NCBI GenBank assembly: GCA_000431015.1
Contig: HF985989.1
Location: 14,501 to 57,799 of the forward strand
Direction of reading: 5' to 3'
Origin: Alistipes sp. CAG:514
GTDB taxonomy: Bacteria > Bacteroidota > Bacteroidia > Bacteroidales > UBA932
Length of the DNA: 43,299 nucleotides
In this document: positions 1 through 8,687 of the stretch, piece after piece
How the letters are laid out: each line of letters opens with the position of its first letter
Numbering within the stretch: the first letter of the stretch is position 1
Notes under the pieces: model-generated
Told to the model about the DNA's origin: nothing
Database searches by the model: none
Seen by the model: the letters and a program-made list of their open reading frames with translations, nothing else
Position numbers and translations under genes: made by a program

Positions 1-565
1 TGCAGAAGCCCGCGAAGGAACCGCTCTTGCCGTAGCCCACGGGGCCGTAGTTCTCCAGACGGATGTGTCCAAGCTCGCCGGCATTGTCGTTTGTCCCCGT
101 GTAGAGCCTGCCGTCAAGAATCAGTCCGGCTCCCAGACCGGTGCCGAAAGTGAGGAACACCATGTTCCTCGAACCTTTGCCCGCACCGAATGTCCACTCG
201 GCCAACGCGCAGGCATTGGCGTCGTTGTGCACGGCCACAGGAACGCCGAACTCCTCGGCAAGCAAACCAACAATCGGAATGTTGTCCCAACCGGGCAGGT
301 TCGGCGGCGACATGATCACCCCCGCCTTGCTGTCCAACGGGCCGCCGCAGCTGACACCGATGGCATCTATTTCCTTATTGCTGACAGCATTACGCTTAAG
401 AACCTCCCAGATTGCGGCCTTGATGCCGGCGATAGTCTCATTGACGCCGGTAGTTTCGAAATCCTCTTTGTCCCTTATCGTGATACCATCGTTTTCCGAC
501 TCCCCAAGAGTGACGGCGCACTTTGTCCCGCCGATGTCCACTCCAAGTAATAATCTTTTATCCAT
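1..565 (-). CDS. ROK-family sugar kinase (partial, C-terminus outside window)
   Basis: This ROK-family hexose kinase runs off the left edge, leaving about 188 N-terminal residues. The start is the ATG at 565, which begins MDKRLLLGVDIGGTKCAV and carries the phosphate-binding DIGGTK loop at residues 10-15. The sugar-binding block SPPNLPGW lies near 86-93, the catalytic Asp115 sits in HNDANACA, and FGTGLGAG and AGELGHIRL follow. The Cys-rich zinc motif of many ROK proteins is not seen where expected; the segment reads GYGKSGSFAGFC. It is the third gene of a leftward operon, 12 bases after the beta-mannosidase, so it probably phosphorylates a hexose released by that enzyme (mannose, glucose or fructose) in the cytoplasm. 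The family is certain; the substrate is inferred from context. Confidence 0.93.
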   Translation of the reverse strand, partial: MDKRLLLGVDIGGTKCAVTLGESENDGITIRDKEDFETTGVNETIAGIKAAIWEVLKRNAVSNKEIDAIGVSCGGPLDSKAGVIMSPPNLPGWDNIPIVGLLAEEFGVPVAVHNDANACALAEWTFGAGKGSRNMVFLTFGTGLGAGLILDGRLYTGTNDNAGELGHIRLENYGPVGYGKSGSFAGFC

Positions 566-577
566 ATTCTTAAACTC

Positions 578-2992
578 TTATCTCACTTCGAACATCTTGG
601 TCTTCTTCAAAAGAGAGCGATACTCTTTCAGGTCGAACGGAGCGTTGCCGTAGAGATAGTGGTTCTCCAGCCGCTCTCCTGCCCTGCCCGTGTAGGAAAT
701 CTTGAATATTCCCTGACCCTGCCTCTGAGGAAGAGAGGCGATCTCCTTCCTGCCGTTGGCGGCGACCTCATAGCTTCCTTTGAAAACGACATTCCCCGTC
801 TTCACATCCGTGACGGTGACCGTTCCCGAGACATCCGATCTGGTGTCGTTGGCCACGACCAGCGGGTAACCGCCATCGACCGCGTCATTGATCAGCACGC
901 AAACGTCGGTCTGGGCGTTCCTGATGAACCAATAGGCCATCTTCGGGCTGTTGTACCAATCCACGATCGCATCCGAGATCAAAGGCCAGCCGTCCCTGAT
1001 GTTCCACCAAAGCATGCCGGTGTTCGGCTCGAACTTATGCCCGCGGAACTTCTCGATGAAGTACTTCATGGCCTCGGCCTGGACACTCTGCGAGGCAAAG
1101 ATGAACTCGTCCAGATCCGTCGGGACAGTGCCGAACAAAAGCTTGACCTGATTGATCATCAGGTTGTTCCTCTCCGGAGTGTACCCCCATTCCTTGAATA
1201 TTCTCACGGCCTTCGTCAGCCAGTCCTCGTTCCACCTTCTCGTCTTCACGTCGCTCCACGGGTAGACCGACTCCTTCGGGAACATCTTCTCAAGACTCTC
1301 TCTGTTCGGCATGCCGTGATAGCCTATCTCGCTGACGAATATGCACTTGGCCTCCGTGTAGAACGGATCCTTGTAGTAGCCTCTCGGTCCCCAGAGATGA
1401 TCCTCCGGGATGTTTTCCGTGCTATAGGAAGTCGCCACAAGCTCCTCGCTCCAGTACGGAGACGAAGGCAGGTAAGGTCTTGTCGGATCCACCTCGTAAA
1501 GCACCGACGGGATGGTCACCCTTGACACGACATCGTCATTCGGATCCATCCGGAAGTTCCTCAGGGTGCCAAGCGTCAGAGTCTGGTCGTTCTCGTTGTT
1601 GCCCGCCCACAGAGCCAGGGAAGGATGCGAGCGGAGCTTGAGCGCCACCGAGCGCACCTCCTGCGCTATGGCCTTCTGGAAATCAGGATCCTGCGGGTAA
1701 AGTGTGCAGCCCATCGCGAAGTCCTGCCAGACAAGGATGCCGTTCCTGTCGCACAGATCAAAGAACGCATGATCCTCGTAGACGTTGCCGCCCCAGCATC
1801 TCAGCATGTTGCAGTTCAAATCCTTGGCGATCGCGAAGGCACTCTCAAGATGCTTGGTGTCACGGCTATGGAAAGCGTCCATCGGAGTCCAGTTGCTGCC
1901 GTGAGCATAGATTTTCTCGCCGTTCACAATGAAGCAGAAACGACCCGGCGCGGACTCGGAGGTCGTGGGAGTCATGTCAAGTCTGACTGTTCTGACACCT
2001 ATGCTTTTCCTGTCCGCGTCCACCTCCCTGCCATCCTGGTCAAGGATCCTGAATGTGGCGTCGTACAAGGCGGGATCCCCGTAGCCCCTCGGCCACCAGA
2101 AGTCCACATCGCTCAACCAGAACATCTCCCTCGCGGCGTGAGAGGTGATCTTCTTTGAACATCTTGCCTTCTCCACACCATCCTTGCTGATCGTGATCTC
2201 CGCCGTCATGGCGCCGTCCTGGTACTTCACCGGCAACGTGATGGTGTAGTCAAGGTAGACCGACGCGGTCCTCTCCTTCACGTTGGCGTCCACGGTGTAC
2301 CAATGGGTGTCCACAATGTGGACCGGAGGCTTGACCTCCAGTGTGACATCCCGCCACAGACCCGCGCTGACAAGCCTCGGCATGATGTCCCAGCCATAGG
2401 TGTGCGGAGCCCTCCGGGAATAGACCGATTCCAGCTGGGCGAAATTGTAGCTGATGACAGGCGGAACGTTCCTGCGTCCTTCGATCACGGATGACCTGAT
2501 GTAGACCTCAAGCAGGTTCTCCTCTCCGGGAGCGGCGACCGCGTCCGTGACATCATATTCATAATCAATCAGCATGTTTGACGCGCTGCCGATATGCCTG
2601 CCGTTCAGGTAGATTTCGGCATAGCAGTCAATGCCGCCGAAGTGGATCGCCACCTCGTCCTCGTCCGAGCGCTCCGGAGAGACGAATTTTCTGCTATAAC
2701 GCCACTGGCAGCCCTCGTAAGGCCTGAGCAGGTACACATTGCTCCCTATCTCTGGATTCTCCACAAGGCCGGCGGCCAGCAGGTCAAGCTCCACATTTCC
2801 AGGCACTTCCGCCTTGATGGTCTCATACTCGACACCCTGCATGCCTTTCGGCGAGACAACCGGGATCCTTTTCTGCTCCCAATAGTCCAAAGTCCAAGTC
2901 CCGTTCAACGAGACACTTTCCGCCGACAGCGGCAAGGCCCATACAAGCGACACTATCGCTGTAAGGATCAATGTTGACAAGCGATGCTTCAT
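578..2992 (-). CDS. GH2 beta-mannosidase, periplasmic
   Basis: This 804-residue glycoside hydrolase family 2 enzyme is of the beta-mannosidase type, expected to remove terminal beta-mannose from manno-oligosaccharides in the periplasm. A signal peptide covers about residues 1-24 (ends ALPLSAES). The N-terminal jelly-roll domain spans about 30-220, an immunoglobulin-like domain about 230-330, and the TIM barrel starts near 340. The block LRCWGGNVYEDHAFFDLCD is typical of GH2 beta-mannosidases. The general acid is Glu467 in WAGNNEND and the nucleophile Glu555 in FVSEIGYHG. Length fits the family. It lies 15 bases after the transporter gene and 12 before the ROK kinase gene, so the three look co-transcribed. 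Another GH2 exo-specificity cannot be fully excluded, but the barrel motifs favour mannosidase. Confidence 0.9.
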   Translation of the reverse strand: MKHRLSTLILTAIVSLVWALPLSAESVSLNGTWTLDYWEQKRIPVVSPKGMQGVEYETIKAEVPGNVELDLLAAGLVENPEIGSNVYLLRPYEGCQWRYSRKFVSPERSDEDEVAIHFGGIDCYAEIYLNGRHIGSASNMLIDYEYDVTDAVAAPGEENLLEVYIRSSVIEGRRNVPPVISYNFAQLESVYSRRAPHTYGWDIMPRLVSAGLWRDVTLEVKPPVHIVDTHWYTVDANVKERTASVYLDYTITLPVKYQDGAMTAEITISKDGVEKARCSKKITSHAAREMFWLSDVDFWWPRGYGDPALYDATFRILDQDGREVDADRKSIGVRTVRLDMTPTTSESAPGRFCFIVNGEKIYAHGSNWTPMDAFHSRDTKHLESAFAIAKDLNCNMLRCWGGNVYEDHAFFDLCDRNGILVWQDFAMGCTLYPQDPDFQKAIAQEVRSVALKLRSHPSLALWAGNNENDQTLTLGTLRNFRMDPNDDVVSRVTIPSVLYEVDPTRPYLPSSPYWSEELVATSYSTENIPEDHLWGPRGYYKDPFYTEAKCIFVSEIGYHGMPNRESLEKMFPKESVYPWSDVKTRRWNEDWLTKAVRIFKEWGYTPERNNLMINQVKLLFGTVPTDLDEFIFASQSVQAEAMKYFIEKFRGHKFEPNTGMLWWNIRDGWPLISDAIVDWYNSPKMAYWFIRNAQTDVCVLINDAVDGGYPLVVANDTRSDVSGTVTVTDVKTGNVVFKGSYEVAANGRKEIASLPQRQGQGIFKISYTGRAGERLENHYLYGNAPFDLKEYRSLLKKTKMFEVR

Positions 2993-3007
2993 TTCACACT
3001 GAATATA

Positions 3008-4183
3008 TTAGTTTTCATTTCCTGACGGTCTGACATTCCTGACGAACGGAATGAGCGCCACCATGTAGACCCAGACAATGGCAAGGGTGATGAGCGCGGA
3101 ACCCTGTGTGCCGAACGTGTCCGTGATGACACCCAGAAGAGGAGGCAGTACAGCTCCTCCGCTCACGCCCACAATCAACAAGGCTGACACCTCGTTCGTC
3201 TTCTGAGGCATCTTCTGCATGGAGAGCGAGAAGATGATCGAGAACAGGTTGGCATAGCCAAGTCCGAAAAGAGCCACGAAGAACAGGATCATTGTCAGAT
3301 TCCTTGAGAAGATCAAGCCGACAAGGCTCACAAGAGCCAGACACGAGCTGGCCGTGAAGAACTTGCTCGCGGAGAACCTCATCAAGACAACGCCGCCGAG
3401 GAAAGCGCCGACCGTCCTGGCGAGGAAGTAGACACTGTTGCCCATCCCGGCTTTCTCCAAAGGCAGGGAGCATCTCTCCTGCAGCAGCTTAGGAAACGTG
3501 ACACCCATCCCGACATCCACACCGACAAGAACAAGGATGCCGATGAAGAAGAGGACGATGTACTTGTCCCTCAGCAACGAGAACGTTCTCGCGAATGTTA
3601 TCTCCGACTTCTCTATCAACTGCTCCTGAATAGGAGAAACCGCGAGCCATGCCATCGCAAGGACGGTCACGGCGGCATAGACAGGGAAGATCGCCTTCCA
3701 GCCCCAGACACTGCCCGCGAACATCGCGGCAAGGATAGGCCCGAGGAACGAACTCATGGCCTTGATGAACTGCCCCAAAGTGATCGTCCCGGTCAGCTTT
3801 TCCGCCGACACCACATTGGTCACCAGAGGATTGAGCGCCACCTGAAGCATCGTGTTGCCGATACCAAGCATGGCAAACGCGACAAGCACAAAGGCAAAGT
3901 CATATTTCAGGACAGGAATAAGCATGGCCAATGCGGTGATGGCGAAACTGACAACCACGGTCTTCTTACGTCCGATCCTGTTCATCAGCATTCCTGTCGG
4001 GATGGACAGAATGAGGAACCAAAGGAAGCAAGACAAGGAGATCAGCCCGGACACCTTGTCGTCCATGCCGGCGAAATCAGCCTTCACATAGCTGGTCGCC
4101 ACGCCCACGATGTCCACGAATCCCATAATGAAAAAGCCGAACATTACGGGCAGGACTGCAAATTTGGAATTTGACTTCTGCAT
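3008..4183 (-). CDS. MFS sugar transporter, FucP/GGP type
   Basis: This 391-residue inner-membrane protein has about twelve hydrophobic segments and the loop motif NRIGRKK after TM2, as in the major facilitator superfamily. The N-terminal FGFFIMGFVDIVGVATSYVK resembles the FucP/glucose-galactose sugar:proton symporters that Bacteroidetes place in utilization loci. It is the first gene of a leftward operon with the beta-mannosidase and ROK kinase, so mannose or a related hexose is the likely cargo; the sequence alone does not fix the sugar. The ATG at 4183 follows a leader of about 70 bases that contains a TTAATCGGTTAA operator-like palindrome (4222-4233) downstream of a TAnnTTTG promoter box, implying control by the divergent LacI regulator. 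Confidence 0.88.
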   Translation of the reverse strand: MQKSNSKFAVLPVMFGFFIMGFVDIVGVATSYVKADFAGMDDKVSGLISLSCFLWFLILSIPTGMLMNRIGRKKTVVVSFAITALAMLIPVLKYDFAFVLVAFAMLGIGNTMLQVALNPLVTNVVSAEKLTGTITLGQFIKAMSSFLGPILAAMFAGSVWGWKAIFPVYAAVTVLAMAWLAVSPIQEQLIEKSEITFARTFSLLRDKYIVLFFIGILVLVGVDVGMGVTFPKLLQERCSLPLEKAGMGNSVYFLARTVGAFLGGVVLMRFSASKFFTASSCLALVSLVGLIFSRNLTMILFFVALFGLGYANLFSIIFSLSMQKMPQKTNEVSALLIVGVSGGAVLPPLLGVITDTFGTQGSALITLAIVWVYMVALIPFVRNVRPSGNEN

Positions 4184-4221
4184 AATATAATATATAAGAA
4201 TAATCTCGCTAACTCTTCAAG

Positions 4222-4233
4222 TTAATCGGTTAA
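4222..4233. promoter_or_regulatory. Candidate LacI operator O1 (transporter operon)
   Basis: TTAATCGGTTAA is a near-perfect 12-base palindrome with the central CG common in LacI-family operators. It lies about 20-30 bases downstream of the inferred start of the leftward transcript, a roadblock position. Its core matches the sites at 4395, 5459 and 5550. Confidence 0.6.
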
Positions 4234-4257
4234 ATTTAGGCATTAATTTTCAATTTG

Positions 4258-4265
4258 CAAAAATA
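4258..4265 (-). promoter_or_regulatory. Candidate -7 box of transporter operon
   Basis: Read on the minus strand this is TATTTTTG, matching the Bacteroidetes -7 consensus TAnnTTTG. Transcription would begin near 4254, about 70 bases upstream of the ATG. No clear -33 TTG at the ideal distance was seen. Confidence 0.5.
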
Positions 4266-4299
4266 TGCATAAAAATTAGGCAAATATCTTTTTTATGAC

Positions 4300-4307
4300 T
4301 ATGTTTG
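4300..4307 (+). promoter_or_regulatory. Candidate -7 box of lacI-type regulator gene
   Basis: TATGTTTG fits TAnnTTTG. A transcript starting near 4311 would have a leader of about 100 bases ending in an operator-like palindrome at 4395-4406, just before the start codon. Confidence 0.45.
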
Positions 4308-4394
4308 AACTGCCATCCGGCAGCGAACAGCGGCCACAAGCCCTGTTACTTGAACTTGCAGCCGAACAGGCTCATATAACAACTTAGTACACAG

Positions 4395-4406
4395 TTAATC
4401 GATTAG
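4395..4406. promoter_or_regulatory. Candidate LacI operator O2 (autoregulation)
   Basis: TTAATCGATTAG has one mismatch from the perfect palindrome at 5550. It ends three bases before the ATG at 4410, in the ribosome-binding position, so bound regulator would block its own transcription far downstream of the promoter. Confidence 0.6.
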
Positions 4407-4409
4407 TTG

Positions 4410-5399
4410 ATGAAAAAGGCTTCAATGCAGGATATTGCCGACAAGGTCGGAGTCTCAAGATGCGCCGTCTCCCTCGTTCTCAGCGGCAAGGCTAAGGACA
4501 AGCGCATAAGCGAATCTTTGACAAACAGGATCATACAGGCAGCCAAGGAGTTGAACTACACTCCGAACGAACTGGCCAGAGGACTCCGCACCGGTCTGAC
4601 CAAAACCCTTGGGGTCATCGTTGCCGACATCTCCAACGAGTTCTTCGGAGAGTTGGTCTATCATATTCAGCAGCAAGCAATTTCAATGGGCTATTCAACA
4701 ATCGTGACCAACTCGAACGAGGATCCTGACCAGATGCTGAACGGCCTTCATCTTCTGGCCAACCGTCAGGTGGACGGCATCATCATGGTGCCGACCAACA
4801 ACAGCCAGCACGTCGCGAAGCAGATCATGGCGATGAATATTCCTTTCGTTCAGGTGGACCGCTTCATTCCGGGCGTGGACGCAAGCTATGTCATTCTGGA
4901 CAATTTCAAGGCGTCGTACGACCTTACGGTAAGACTCCTGTCTTCGGGACGGAAGAGAATCGCCATGCTCAAGCACAAGACCAGCGCGTTGAACGGCAGA
5001 CTTGAAGGCTACATCAAGGCTCTTGAGGACAATGGGAAACTCCATCCGGAATTAGTCAAGAACATCAACTACTCATCTGAGTCAGAGGACATTGAGCAAG
5101 CGATTGAAGACTTGTTCATCGGCTCCTCAACCGCAGACGCGGTGATTTTCCAGTCACATGAGCTGTTCTTCACAGCCATGAAACACCTCCGGCACAAAGA
5201 AATCGACTTCAGAGGAAAGGTCAGGGTGGCATGCTTTGACAAGACCGACGCGCTCGCTTTGGTCGATTTCCCTATGCTCTACGTCGAGCAACCAATCCCG
5301 AGCATGGGAAAGGAAGTAGTCAACATCTTGATAAACAGGATCAACGGCACCCCTTATACCATCCAGAAAGTCTTCGAAGGCAAGATTGTCGAGATCTAA
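4410..5399 (+). CDS. LacI-family transcriptional regulator
   Basis: This 329-residue cytoplasmic regulator has an N-terminal LacI helix-turn-helix (MQDIADKVGVSRCAVSLVLS, about residues 6-25), a hinge helix around NELARGLRTG (about 53-62) and a periplasmic-binding-protein-like sugar domain beginning LGVIVADISNEFFGEL. I chose the ATG at 4410 over the TTG three bases upstream. It sits between a leftward transporter/mannosidase/kinase operon and the rightward susC operon, with matching palindromes in front of all three, so it most likely represses the whole locus and itself until a sugar effector binds. Most Bacteroidetes utilization loci use hybrid two-component or ECF sigma/anti-sigma regulators, so LacI control of a susC/D operon is less usual. 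The effector is unknown; a hexose or hexose phosphate is plausible. Confidence 0.92.
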   Translation: MKKASMQDIADKVGVSRCAVSLVLSGKAKDKRISESLTNRIIQAAKELNYTPNELARGLRTGLTKTLGVIVADISNEFFGELVYHIQQQAISMGYSTIVTNSNEDPDQMLNGLHLLANRQVDGIIMVPTNNSQHVAKQIMAMNIPFVQVDRFIPGVDASYVILDNFKASYDLTVRLLSSGRKRIAMLKHKTSALNGRLEGYIKALEDNGKLHPELVKNINYSSESEDIEQAIEDLFIGSSTADAVIFQSHELFFTAMKHLRHKEIDFRGKVRVACFDKTDALALVDFPMLYVEQPIPSMGKEVVNILINRINGTPYTIQKVFEGKIVEI

Positions 5400-5458
5400 A
5401 GCCTGTTTTCGAAGGCTAAGTTTTATCAATTTTCAAAGCACTTTGTCAGAAATCAAAG

Positions 5459-5470
5459 TTAATCGGTTTA
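5459..5470. promoter_or_regulatory. Candidate LacI operator O3 at susC promoter
   Basis: TTAATCGGTTTA matches the palindrome core TTAATCG. It lies at about -33 to -22 relative to the start inferred from the -7 box at 5481, so binding would block sigma-factor contact. Confidence 0.55.
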
Positions 5471-5480
5471 TTATTATTAA

Positions 5481-5488
5481 TACATTTG
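5481..5488 (+). promoter_or_regulatory. Candidate -7 box of susC operon
   Basis: TACATTTG fits TAnnTTTG. The start would be near 5492, giving a leader of about 107 bases that holds a second operator at 5550-5561. Confidence 0.55.
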
Positions 5489-5549
5489 CAACGTTAATTT
5501 CCACGTAGATACTGTTGTTATTGTCGTGGATTTACATTTAACCACATGT

Positions 5550-5561
5550 TTAATCGATTAA
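5550..5561. promoter_or_regulatory. Candidate LacI operator O4, perfect palindrome
   Basis: TTAATCGATTAA is a perfect 12-base palindrome in the susC leader, about 90 bases from O3 and 37 bases before the ATG. The pair O3/O4 could support looping or a double block. Confidence 0.65.
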
Positions 5562-5598
5562 TCACAACATAACATCATTAACATAACAACAAAGGCGT

Positions 5599-8500
5599 AT
5601 GGAAAAAATCCTCAAATCCTGTATTTGCTTTTTGCTATTGGCGGTCATACAACTGCCCACGGCATTGCAATCTGCCGCTGCGACCATCCCTCAACAAGAC
5701 CTCGTTGTCAAAGGCGTGGTGGTCGATGCGGAGAACAATCCAGTAGTCGGAGCTTACATTGTTGAAAAAGGAACCAACAATGGAGCGATGGCAGACTCCA
5801 ACGGACAATTCACAATCTCCGTCAAGGCGGGGGCAAGCCTTGAGATCACATGCATCGGCTACGCCACAAAGACTGTCGCGGCCTCAGGGCAGATGACGAT
5901 CACTCTCTCGCAGGACAATCTGTTCCTTGACGAGACCGTTGTCGTGGGTTACGGCACCAAGCGCGTGGCCACGATCACGGGAAGCGTCTCGCAGATCAAC
6001 ACTGAAAAACTGACCACGGCTCCGGCCACCAACACCTCGCACACACTTGCCGGACAGCTTCCGGGACTTGTCTCCAAGCAGGTTTCCGGTCTTCCTGGAC
6101 AGGACAACGCCTCACTGAACATCCGAGGCTTCGGCTCCCCTCTCGTGATCATCGACGGTGTCGAGGGCGACCTTACAAGGGTGGATCCGAACCAGATCGA
6201 GAGCGTGTCGATCCTAAAGGACGGAAGCGGCTCGATCTACGGTGCGAGAGCAGGTAACGGTGTGATCCTCGTGACCACGAAGACCGGCTCCAACCAGGCT
6301 CCTACAATCTCGGTGAACTCATCAGTCTCCCTTCAGGGCAACACCGTGACCACACGTCCGGCCAACTCGTTCCAGAGAGCCCTTTTCCAGAACGACATCT
6401 ACATGAACGGCGGCGGAGTGGAAGAACGCAAGCCTTACCTTGAAGAGGAGTTGGAACTCTTCAAACTCGGAACAAATCCGGAGTATCTGAACACGGACTG
6501 GTACAGCGCCGTCATCCGCAAGTACGCTCCTCAGCAGAATCATAACATCTCTGTCTCAGGAGGTTCCGAAAAGACAAAGTACTACGGCTACTTCGGCTAC
6601 AACCGGCAGGAACTTCAGTTCAAGCCGAACAGCGGACACTACGACAGGTACAACTTCCAGGTCAACTTCAGCACGAAGGTGAGCGACAGGATCAATGTCG
6701 GCATGAACATGCAATACATGAAGGACGACAAGGACTACCCGAGCGGCGGTGACCTCTACCAGGACGGAACGAACTTCTGGCAGGGCATAATCTACTCAGC
6801 GGACCCTCGCTACCCTCTGTCACTCCCTGACAAGAGCAAGCTGTCCTACGCCAACATGCAAAACGGTTCGCCGATCTGGGCCGTGAACATCGACAACTCA
6901 GGCTACTACGATCTTCAGAACAACAACATGAAGTTCACGGGCTTCGCCGAGTACAATTCGAAATACGTTGAAGGGCTCAAGGCCAAGGCGAACATCATGT
7001 ACGTCTACAACAGCTCATTCCTTAAATGGATGCACAAGCGCGGTTCGTTCTACACCTACGAGGCCGGAGCCGACTTCTATGGCTTCGCCGGCCAGTCGGT
7101 CGAGCCAAGCTCACTGCGTGAGGATCACGGCCAAGGGACGAATCTCGTGCAGCAATATTCATTGAACTACAACCGTGACTTCAACGGACACCACGTCAGC
7201 GGACTCGCTATGTTCGAGACCACGATCAACCACAACAAGAACTTCTACACTAAGGTTCAGGACTTCAAGACCACGATCATCGAAGAGATGGTGGCGGGTG
7301 ACGCTGAGACGGCGGTCAACGGATCCGGAAGCAGCAACTATGGCCGCGTGTCGGTCATCGGACGACTCGACTACAACTACCGCGACAAGTACATGGTGGA
7401 GGCAACCGTACGAGGTGACGCCTCATCACGGTTCGCCAAGAAGTACAGGTGGGGTTGGTTCCCTAGCATATCCGCCGGATGGAACATCGCCAGAGAGGAT
7501 TTCCTCAGCTCGGTGAGCGCTGTGGACAATCTGAAAATCCGCGCCAGCTACGGTACCTCCGGCTACGATGCCGTCGCAGACTTCAACTACCTGACCGGCT
7601 ACACCTACGACGCTCCGTACACATTCGGAGAGAGCACTTCCATGGGACTTGCAGCCACGGGTATGGCCAACGAGCTTCTCTCATGGGAGAAGATGGCCAT
7701 CTACAACTTCGGTCTGGATTTCTCGTTCTTCGGACGTAAGCTCTACGGAGAGTTCGACATGTTCCAGAGAGACCGCACAGGAATCCCTGGCTACAGGTCA
7801 TCATCTCTCCCGAACACCTTCGGGGCGAAACTTCCTCAGGAGAACCTGAACTCGATCAGAAGCCGTGGCTTCGAACTGAGACTTGGAACATCCGGATCGA
7901 TCAGCGACTTCACCTACGATGTCAACGCGAACATCTCCTGGAACAGATCCAAGTGGAGCTACTACGACCAGGCAGAAGAGACCGACCCTGACCGCAAGAG
8001 GCTCTATTTCAGAGAGGGACAGTGGATCGACAGACAAATCGGCTACAAGACCGACGGTCTGTTCGAGAGCCAGGAAGCCGTCGACAACTGGGGTGTCACG
8101 ATTGACGAGCTGAACAACGACAACTCCACCCTTGCGGCAGGTGACGTCAGACTGGTGGACGTGAACAATGACGGCGTGATCAACTGGAAAGACCAGGTTG
8201 AGATCGGCAAGGGCAGCACTCCTCACTGGATGACAGGATGGAACTTCAACCTTGGCTACAAGGGCTTCGACCTTTCACTCCTGTTCCAGGGCGCGTGGGG
8301 CTACACCCTTGCGGTCTACTACGACACAAACACGGCAAGCTACTGCGACCTTTACTATGATCCGGTCCACAACGCCGACCCGAACGCTCTCGTGGCCAGG
8401 CCAAACGGAGCGGCCATCAACGGATGGGCTTCCGACTTCATGTACCGCGATGTCGCCTACCTCAGGCTCAAGAACGCATCGTTCGGCTACAGCATCCCTT

Positions 8501-8676
8501 CAAAGATTGTCAAGAAAATCGGACTCCAGAAGTGCAGGATCTATGTGGCGGGAATGAACCTCTTCACACTCAGCACTGTGTCAAAGTACAAAGTGGATCC
8601 TGAGGCCGGCGCCACCGTCGGATACTCCTACCCTCAGCAATACACGATAAGCGCAGGTTTGAATATTGTCCTTTAA
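5599..8676 (+). CDS. SusC-like TonB-dependent outer-membrane transporter
   Basis: This 1025-residue outer-membrane glycan importer has a signal peptide (about residues 1-28), a carboxypeptidase-regulatory-like domain (VVKGVVVDAENNPVVGAYI onward, about 36-105) and a TonB-box-like DETVVVGYG (111-119). The plug (LNIRGFGSPLVIIDGVEG, then SVSILKDGSGSIYGARAGNG) precedes a long beta barrel with the SusC-type C-terminus ending in LNIVL. There is no N-terminal STN signalling domain, consistent with control by the upstream LacI-type protein and not by an ECF sigma/anti-sigma pair. It heads a rightward operon with the SusD partner 11 bases downstream. The imported oligosaccharide cannot be read from the protein; the neighbouring beta-mannosidase suggests manno-oligosaccharides. 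Confidence 0.95.
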   Translation: MEKILKSCICFLLLAVIQLPTALQSAAATIPQQDLVVKGVVVDAENNPVVGAYIVEKGTNNGAMADSNGQFTISVKAGASLEITCIGYATKTVAASGQMTITLSQDNLFLDETVVVGYGTKRVATITGSVSQINTEKLTTAPATNTSHTLAGQLPGLVSKQVSGLPGQDNASLNIRGFGSPLVIIDGVEGDLTRVDPNQIESVSILKDGSGSIYGARAGNGVILVTTKTGSNQAPTISVNSSVSLQGNTVTTRPANSFQRALFQNDIYMNGGGVEERKPYLEEELELFKLGTNPEYLNTDWYSAVIRKYAPQQNHNISVSGGSEKTKYYGYFGYNRQELQFKPNSGHYDRYNFQVNFSTKVSDRINVGMNMQYMKDDKDYPSGGDLYQDGTNFWQGIIYSADPRYPLSLPDKSKLSYANMQNGSPIWAVNIDNSGYYDLQNNNMKFTGFAEYNSKYVEGLKAKANIMYVYNSSFLKWMHKRGSFYTYEAGADFYGFAGQSVEPSSLREDHGQGTNLVQQYSLNYNRDFNGHHVSGLAMFETTINHNKNFYTKVQDFKTTIIEEMVAGDAETAVNGSGSSNYGRVSVIGRLDYNYRDKYMVEATVRGDASSRFAKKYRWGWFPSISAGWNIAREDFLSSVSAVDNLKIRASYGTSGYDAVADFNYLTGYTYDAPYTFGESTSMGLAATGMANELLSWEKMAIYNFGLDFSFFGRKLYGEFDMFQRDRTGIPGYRSSSLPNTFGAKLPQENLNSIRSRGFELRLGTSGSISDFTYDVNANISWNRSKWSYYDQAEETDPDRKRLYFREGQWIDRQIGYKTDGLFESQEAVDNWGVTIDELNNDNSTLAAGDVRLVDVNNDGVINWKDQVEIGKGSTPHWMTGWNFNLGYKGFDLSLLFQGAWGYTLAVYYDTNTASYCDLYYDPVHNADPNALVARPNGAAINGWASDFMYRDVAYLRLKNASFGYSIPSKIVKKIGLQKCRIYVAGMNLFTLSTVSKYKVDPEAGATVGYSYPQQYTISAGLNIVL

Positions 8677-8687
8677 GTTTTACGAAT

